Shown here in pieces: positions 60,660-64,000 of a stretch of DNA of 64,000 nt; within the stretch, counting starts at the first letter, position 1, and every line of letters starts with the position of its first letter. The stretch is from Alphaproteobacteria bacterium. GTDB taxonomy: Bacteria > Pseudomonadota > Alphaproteobacteria > ATCC43930 > CGMCC-115725. The stretch covers positions 1 through 64,000 of the forward strand of contig JASHOB010000149.1 in the NCBI GenBank assembly GCA_030041335.1, written 5' to 3'. A model generated the notes under the pieces. The model was given only the letters and a program-made list of their open reading frames with translations, did not search any database and was not told where the DNA came from. A program made the translations under genes and the position numbers.

Positions 60660-61988
60660 ATGACGGTGGCATCGCCCGGGCTCCAAGATCCGGTATCGCC
60701 GGCCGACCGGCTGTCGCGCGAACAGTTGCGCGTCGGTATTGCCTCGTTCTTTGGCAACGCGGTCGAGCAGTATGACTTCTTCGGCTACGGCACCGGCGCA
60801 GCGCTCGCCTTTCCATCGGTTTTCTATCCCAATGTTTCGCCGACGCTTGCGACATTCCTGGCGTTCGCCACCTTCGCCGTCGGCTATTTCTTTCGCCCGC
60901 TCGGCTCTGTGGTGTTCGGGCACCTCGGCGACCGGCTGGGGCGCAAGCGCATGCTGATTGTGACGCTGCTGATGATGGGTATCGGCAGCACGATCATCGG
61001 CTTGATTCCAAGCTATGCCGCGATCGGCGTTGCCGCACCGCTTATTTTGCTGGCGATGCGCGCCATCCAGGGCTTCGCCATCGGCGGTGAGGGCGCAGGT
61101 GCGGTGCTGATGGCGGTTGAGCACGCGCCGCTGCGTCTTCGGGGATTACTGGGCGCATTCCCGCAGATCGGCGTTTCCGGTGGCGTGGTCGTGGCTAATT
61201 TGATTTTTCTGCTGATGAGCGTGCTGGTGACCCACGACCAATTCCTGGCCTGGGGTTGGCGCGTCCCGTTCCTGTTCAGCATCGTGCTCGTCGCCATCGG
61301 CACCTATATCCGGCTGCGGATCGCGGAAAGCCCGGTGTTCGAGACCATGGTGCAGCGCCGGGATATGGCAACCGTGCCGATCGCGACCCTGTTCCGGAAC
61401 CGCTGGAAGCCGGTGGTGCAGCTGATCGTGGCGCTGTTCTATCCCAACACGCAAGGCTACATCTTCATCTTCATGTTGGCGTACGGCACGCGCGTGCTGC
61501 ACCTGCCGCAACCGATGTTGTTGGCCTTTTCGATTGCCGCCAATCTCTGCGAGGTGCCGCTGACGCTTTACTCCGGCTTCATCTCGGATCGGTTCGGGCG
61601 CAAGCGGGTTGTGCTGATCGGCCTGGCGATCGGCGCCGTTATCGGCGGCGCATTCTTTCCGCTGGTCGATACCCGCGAGCCGGCATTGGTGTTCCTGGCG
61701 ATGCTGGTGATGCGTCTCGGCATCGCCACCATGTACGGTCCGATTTACACAATGTTCAGCGAGCAATTCGATACCAACGTCCGCTTCAGCGGCATTGCGA
61801 TCGGAAACGCCATCTCGGGACTGATTGGTGCGCAGATTCCGGCCGTGGCGGCGCTGATCATGACCGGCAGCGGCGGCACGAGGTCGATGTCGATTTTCCT
61901 GTTCTGCGCCTCCGCCCTTGCCTTTATCAATGTGGCGCTGATGCGGGTGGAAAAACGCGTCGATCTGTCCAATCTCGAAGCGGAGTAG
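60660..61988 (+). CDS. MFS transporter, metabolite:H+ symporter (MHS) family
   Basis: Inner-membrane symporter of 442 residues with twelve predicted helices, of the ProP/ShiA/KgtP group. It has FFGNAVEQYDFFGYGTGAAL (the MHS start motif G-xxxExYDF), GHLGDRLGRKRMLI (loop 2-3) and SDRFGRKRVVLIG (loop 8-9). MHS members take up organic and aromatic acids by proton symport. AAGGGGGAG precedes the ATG at 60660, and the open frame extends further upstream only by chance. It lies between a binding protein and an OYE reductase and probably imports the compound they process. Confidence 0.9.
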   Translation: MTVASPGLQDPVSPADRLSREQLRVGIASFFGNAVEQYDFFGYGTGAALAFPSVFYPNVSPTLATFLAFATFAVGYFFRPLGSVVFGHLGDRLGRKRMLIVTLLMMGIGSTIIGLIPSYAAIGVAAPLILLAMRAIQGFAIGGEGAGAVLMAVEHAPLRLRGLLGAFPQIGVSGGVVVANLIFLLMSVLVTHDQFLAWGWRVPFLFSIVLVAIGTYIRLRIAESPVFETMVQRRDMATVPIATLFRNRWKPVVQLIVALFYPNTQGYIFIFMLAYGTRVLHLPQPMLLAFSIAANLCEVPLTLYSGFISDRFGRKRVVLIGLAIGAVIGGAFFPLVDTREPALVFLAMLVMRLGIATMYGPIYTMFSEQFDTNVRFSGIAIGNAISGLIGAQIPAVAALIMTGSGGTRSMSIFLFCASALAFINVALMRVEKRVDLSNLEAE

Positions 61989-61991
61989 ACC

Positions 61992-63074
61992 ATGACTGAG
62001 ACCGATTTGTTCGAGCCGATCGCAGTCGGCCGCTATCGCTTCACGAACCGCATGGTCATGGCGGCGATGACGCGCAACCGCTCGCCCAACGAAATACCGG
62101 GCGATCTCAATGTCGAATATTATGGCCAGCGCGCGACCGCGGGGCTGATCGTGGCGGAATCGACCGCGATCTCCGAACAAGGGCTGGGCTGGCGCGATTC
62201 GCCTGGTATCTACAACGCCGCACAGATCGCGGGCTGGCGCCGTGTCACCGACGCGATCCACCGCAACGGCGGACACACTTTTCTTCAGCTCTGGCATTGC
62301 GGCCGCTGCACGCACCCGGATTGGCGTTCCGACAAATCGGCCCCGGTCGCACCATCGCCGATCCGGTCGATCGGCGGCATGACCATGGCGGGGCGCTGGG
62401 AGCAGCATGCCGAACCCCGCATGCTTGAGCTCGAAGAGTTGCCGGGTATCGTGGCACAGTACCGCCAGGCCACGGCAAACGCCTTGGCGGCCGGTTTCGA
62501 TGGCGTCGAAGTGCATTCCGGCAACGGCTACCTGATCGACCAGTTTCTCCAGGATGCCAGCAACCAGCGCACCGACCAATATGGCGGCTCGATCGAGAAC
62601 CGCTGCCGACTCTTGTGGGAAGTGCTCGATGCCGTCGTCGGTATCGCCGGCGCCGACCGCGTCGGCATTCACATTTCACCGACCAACGTTCATCACGGCA
62701 TTTCCGACAGCGATCCGGAAAAATTGTTCGCCGTCGTCAGTGAAGGCCTCGACGGCTACGGCCTGGCCTATCTCAATGTGGTCGAGGGGGCGACCGACCC
62801 GACGGAGAAGGAAATCCCCTTCGATTGGGAACGGCTGCGCCGGCGGTATCGCGGCATTTACATTGCCAACAACAACTACGATCGCGTTCGTGCATTGGCG
62901 GCGCGTCGCCACAATCGTGCCGATATGATCTCGTTCGGCCGGCTCTATATTGCTAATCCCGACCTGGTCGAACGTTTCCGCCGCGACGGCCCGCTCAACG
63001 AACTGAAGGTGCCCTCTATCATCGCCGAGGGCGCGAACGGCTACACCGACTATCCGGCGCTATCACTGCTCTGA
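61992..63074 (+). CDS. Old-yellow-enzyme family NADH:flavin oxidoreductase / alkene reductase
   Basis: FMN-binding barrel of 360 residues, near NemA and N-ethylmaleimide/2-cyclohexenone reductases. Visible are NRMVMAAMTRNRSPNEIPGD (FMN site), QLWHCGRCTHPD, the substrate pair His and Asn in VEVHSGNGYLIDQFLQ, and QYGGSIENRCRLLWE. Such enzymes reduce activated C=C or nitro groups. It begins 3 bases after the MHS gene and is the last gene of the rightward operon. Its end overlaps the end of the convergent binding protein gene by 12 bases. Confidence 0.9.
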   Translation: MTETDLFEPIAVGRYRFTNRMVMAAMTRNRSPNEIPGDLNVEYYGQRATAGLIVAESTAISEQGLGWRDSPGIYNAAQIAGWRRVTDAIHRNGGHTFLQLWHCGRCTHPDWRSDKSAPVAPSPIRSIGGMTMAGRWEQHAEPRMLELEELPGIVAQYRQATANALAAGFDGVEVHSGNGYLIDQFLQDASNQRTDQYGGSIENRCRLLWEVLDAVVGIAGADRVGIHISPTNVHHGISDSDPEKLFAVVSEGLDGYGLAYLNVVEGATDPTEKEIPFDWERLRRRYRGIYIANNNYDRVRALAARRHNRADMISFGRLYIANPDLVERFRRDGPLNELKVPSIIAEGANGYTDYPALSLL

Positions 63075-64000
63075 AGGCGGCAGGATCACCCACTCCTTGC
63101 CGTCGAATCGCTCCGTCTGCATGTCGTCATAGAGTTCGTAATCGTGCGGGTTGTTGCCCAGGGTTCCATACACCATGGGCAGGTGAAGGTCGTGCAGTGT
63201 CGTCGCCTGTCGCACGATGTTCTCGCGAGTCAGATCGCTGCCGCATTTCCTGAGGACATGGACCAGGGTGATCGCCTGTGCGTAGGCGGCCACAATGTTG
63301 GCGTCTGACGGCACCGCTTCGGGATCGTACGTCTTCTCCCAGGTCAGGAAGGTCTTCAGTTCGGGCGAGCTCTTTAGTTTGGGATCGTTCGGGTCCTTGA
63401 GGAAGGCGTGCGAGATGATGCCGATTGAACGCTGCAATCCGGCGAGCTTCAGCATGCCCTCGAGGGACTGACCGGTATAGTCGAGGAGCCGCAGCGGCTT
63501 CCAGCCGATCTCGTCGGCCTTACGAATGGCTTGCGCGTCGAACTTGGAGAGCGCGATGAGATAAAGCGTATTGGCGCCGGATTGCTGCAGCTGGATGACC
63601 TGGGAATCCACGGTGGCGTCGGTCGGCTCGTAACTCGCTTGCGCCACGACCATGCTCGTCGCATTGCCGCCGAGCCCGTCCATCAGCCCCGCGACATGCT
63701 CGCGGCCGAACGCGTCGTTCTCATAAAGAATGCCGATCTTGGCATTGGGCGCGTGCTTCAGCACGTAGCGTGCCTTGAGATGGCCGTCGAGATAGTAGGT
63801 CGGATACCAGCCGACCACCTGTGGATTGTTTTTCGGATCGTAGAAATTGCGCGAGCCGGAGATCGGAAACAGAAGCGGGACACCGCGCTTCTCGAGGTAA
63901 GGGAGAATCGCCAAGTTCGTCGGATCGCCCGTGGTGCCGAACATGAAGGCGACATGATCATCCTCCACCAAGGTCCGGGCATTGGCGACCGTGCGCGCTG
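63063..64000 (-). CDS. Liv-type ABC substrate-binding protein, N-terminus cut by the window edge
   Basis: C-terminal 312 or so residues of a periplasmic binding protein of the Peripla_BP_6 group. The reading frame is open through position 64000 (ARTVANARTLVEDDHVAFMF), so start and signal peptide lie outside. GTTGDPTNLAILPYLEKRG, PKNNPQVVGWYPTYYLDGH and ILYENDAFGREHVAGLM are typical of LivJ-like proteins for aromatic or carboxylic acids. It is convergent with the OYE gene. Its transporter subunits may lie beyond the window. Confidence 0.87.
   Translation of the reverse strand, partial: ARTVANARTLVEDDHVAFMFGTTGDPTNLAILPYLEKRGVPLLFPISGSRNFYDPKNNPQVVGWYPTYYLDGHLKARYVLKHAPNAKIGILYENDAFGREHVAGLMDGLGGNATSMVVAQASYEPTDATVDSQVIQLQQSGANTLYLIALSKFDAQAIRKADEIGWKPLRLLDYTGQSLEGMLKLAGLQRSIGIISHAFLKDPNDPKLKSSPELKTFLTWEKTYDPEAVPSDANIVAAYAQAITLVHVLRKCGSDLTRENIVRQATTLHDLHLPMVYGTLGNNPHDYELYDDMQTERFDGKEWVILPPSEQ

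Noticed and set aside
61146-62672. Long minus-strand open frame opposite the MHS transporter and OYE genes
   Set aside because: It spans two well-supported plus-strand genes and encodes no recognised domain.

Overview
The window is 64 kb of GC-rich DNA (about 60-65 % by eye). It reads as chromosomal DNA of a soil-type alphaproteobacterium, possibly Hyphomicrobiales or Rhodospirillales. The grounds are the style of the ABC uptake systems, a PdxR/MocR regulator, a complete kdp operon with two tiny leading genes, and multi-domain hybrid kinases. This placement is an inference from gene style, not a measurement. I see no tRNA, rRNA, CRISPR array, insertion sequence or phage gene.

Layout. 0.3-3.6 kb: a taurine/nitrate-type ABC importer (binding protein, two permeases, ATPase). 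3.8-5.8 kb: a leftward overlapping trio (small membrane protein, MOSC protein, degenerate histidine-kinase-like protein). 5.85-8.9 kb: an amino-acid permease facing its probable MocR/GabR-type regulator. 9.1-17.1 kb: a signalling block with a lone receiver, a 1836-residue soluble hybrid kinase carrying nine HAMP-type repeats and three receivers, and a receiver-kinase-receiver protein. 17.1-20.1 kb: an HpaB-type flavin monooxygenase and an amidase. 20.1-28.3 kb: the potassium-scavenging kdp operon, read leftward as orf27-kdpF-A-B-C-D-E, with a candidate KdpE site upstream. 28.9-34.4 kb: a branched-chain-amino-acid-type (Liv) ABC importer plus a beta-hydroxyacid dehydrogenase. 34.5-44.5 kb: two MetE-like methyl/alkyl transferases, a quinone oxidoreductase, an HsaA-like flavoprotein, a DUF3237 protein and a second Liv importer with a fused LivH-LivM permease. 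44.9-48.1 kb: two tandem DppA-like binding proteins without permeases.

The most notable part is 48.3-50.7 kb. Three tightly packed rightward genes closely resemble the lignin beta-aryl-ether pathway of Sphingobium: a LigD/LigL-type C-alpha-dehydrogenase, a LigE/LigP-type beta-etherase and a LigF-type beta-etherase. They abut a sugar-type (Rbs-like) ABC importer with two paralogous binding proteins (50.7-56.8 kb), then a second LigD-like dehydrogenase with a third MetE-like transferase (56.9-58.9 kb). A rightward operon follows: a Tat-exported binding protein, an MHS-family transporter and an old-yellow-enzyme reductase (59.1-63.1 kb). The window ends inside another Liv-type binding protein.

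My reading is that about 34-64 kb is an aromatic (lignin-fragment) uptake and catabolic region. Oxidation of the benzylic alcohol followed by glutathione-dependent ether cleavage would form its core. Proteins were identified by recalled family signatures; no database search was run.
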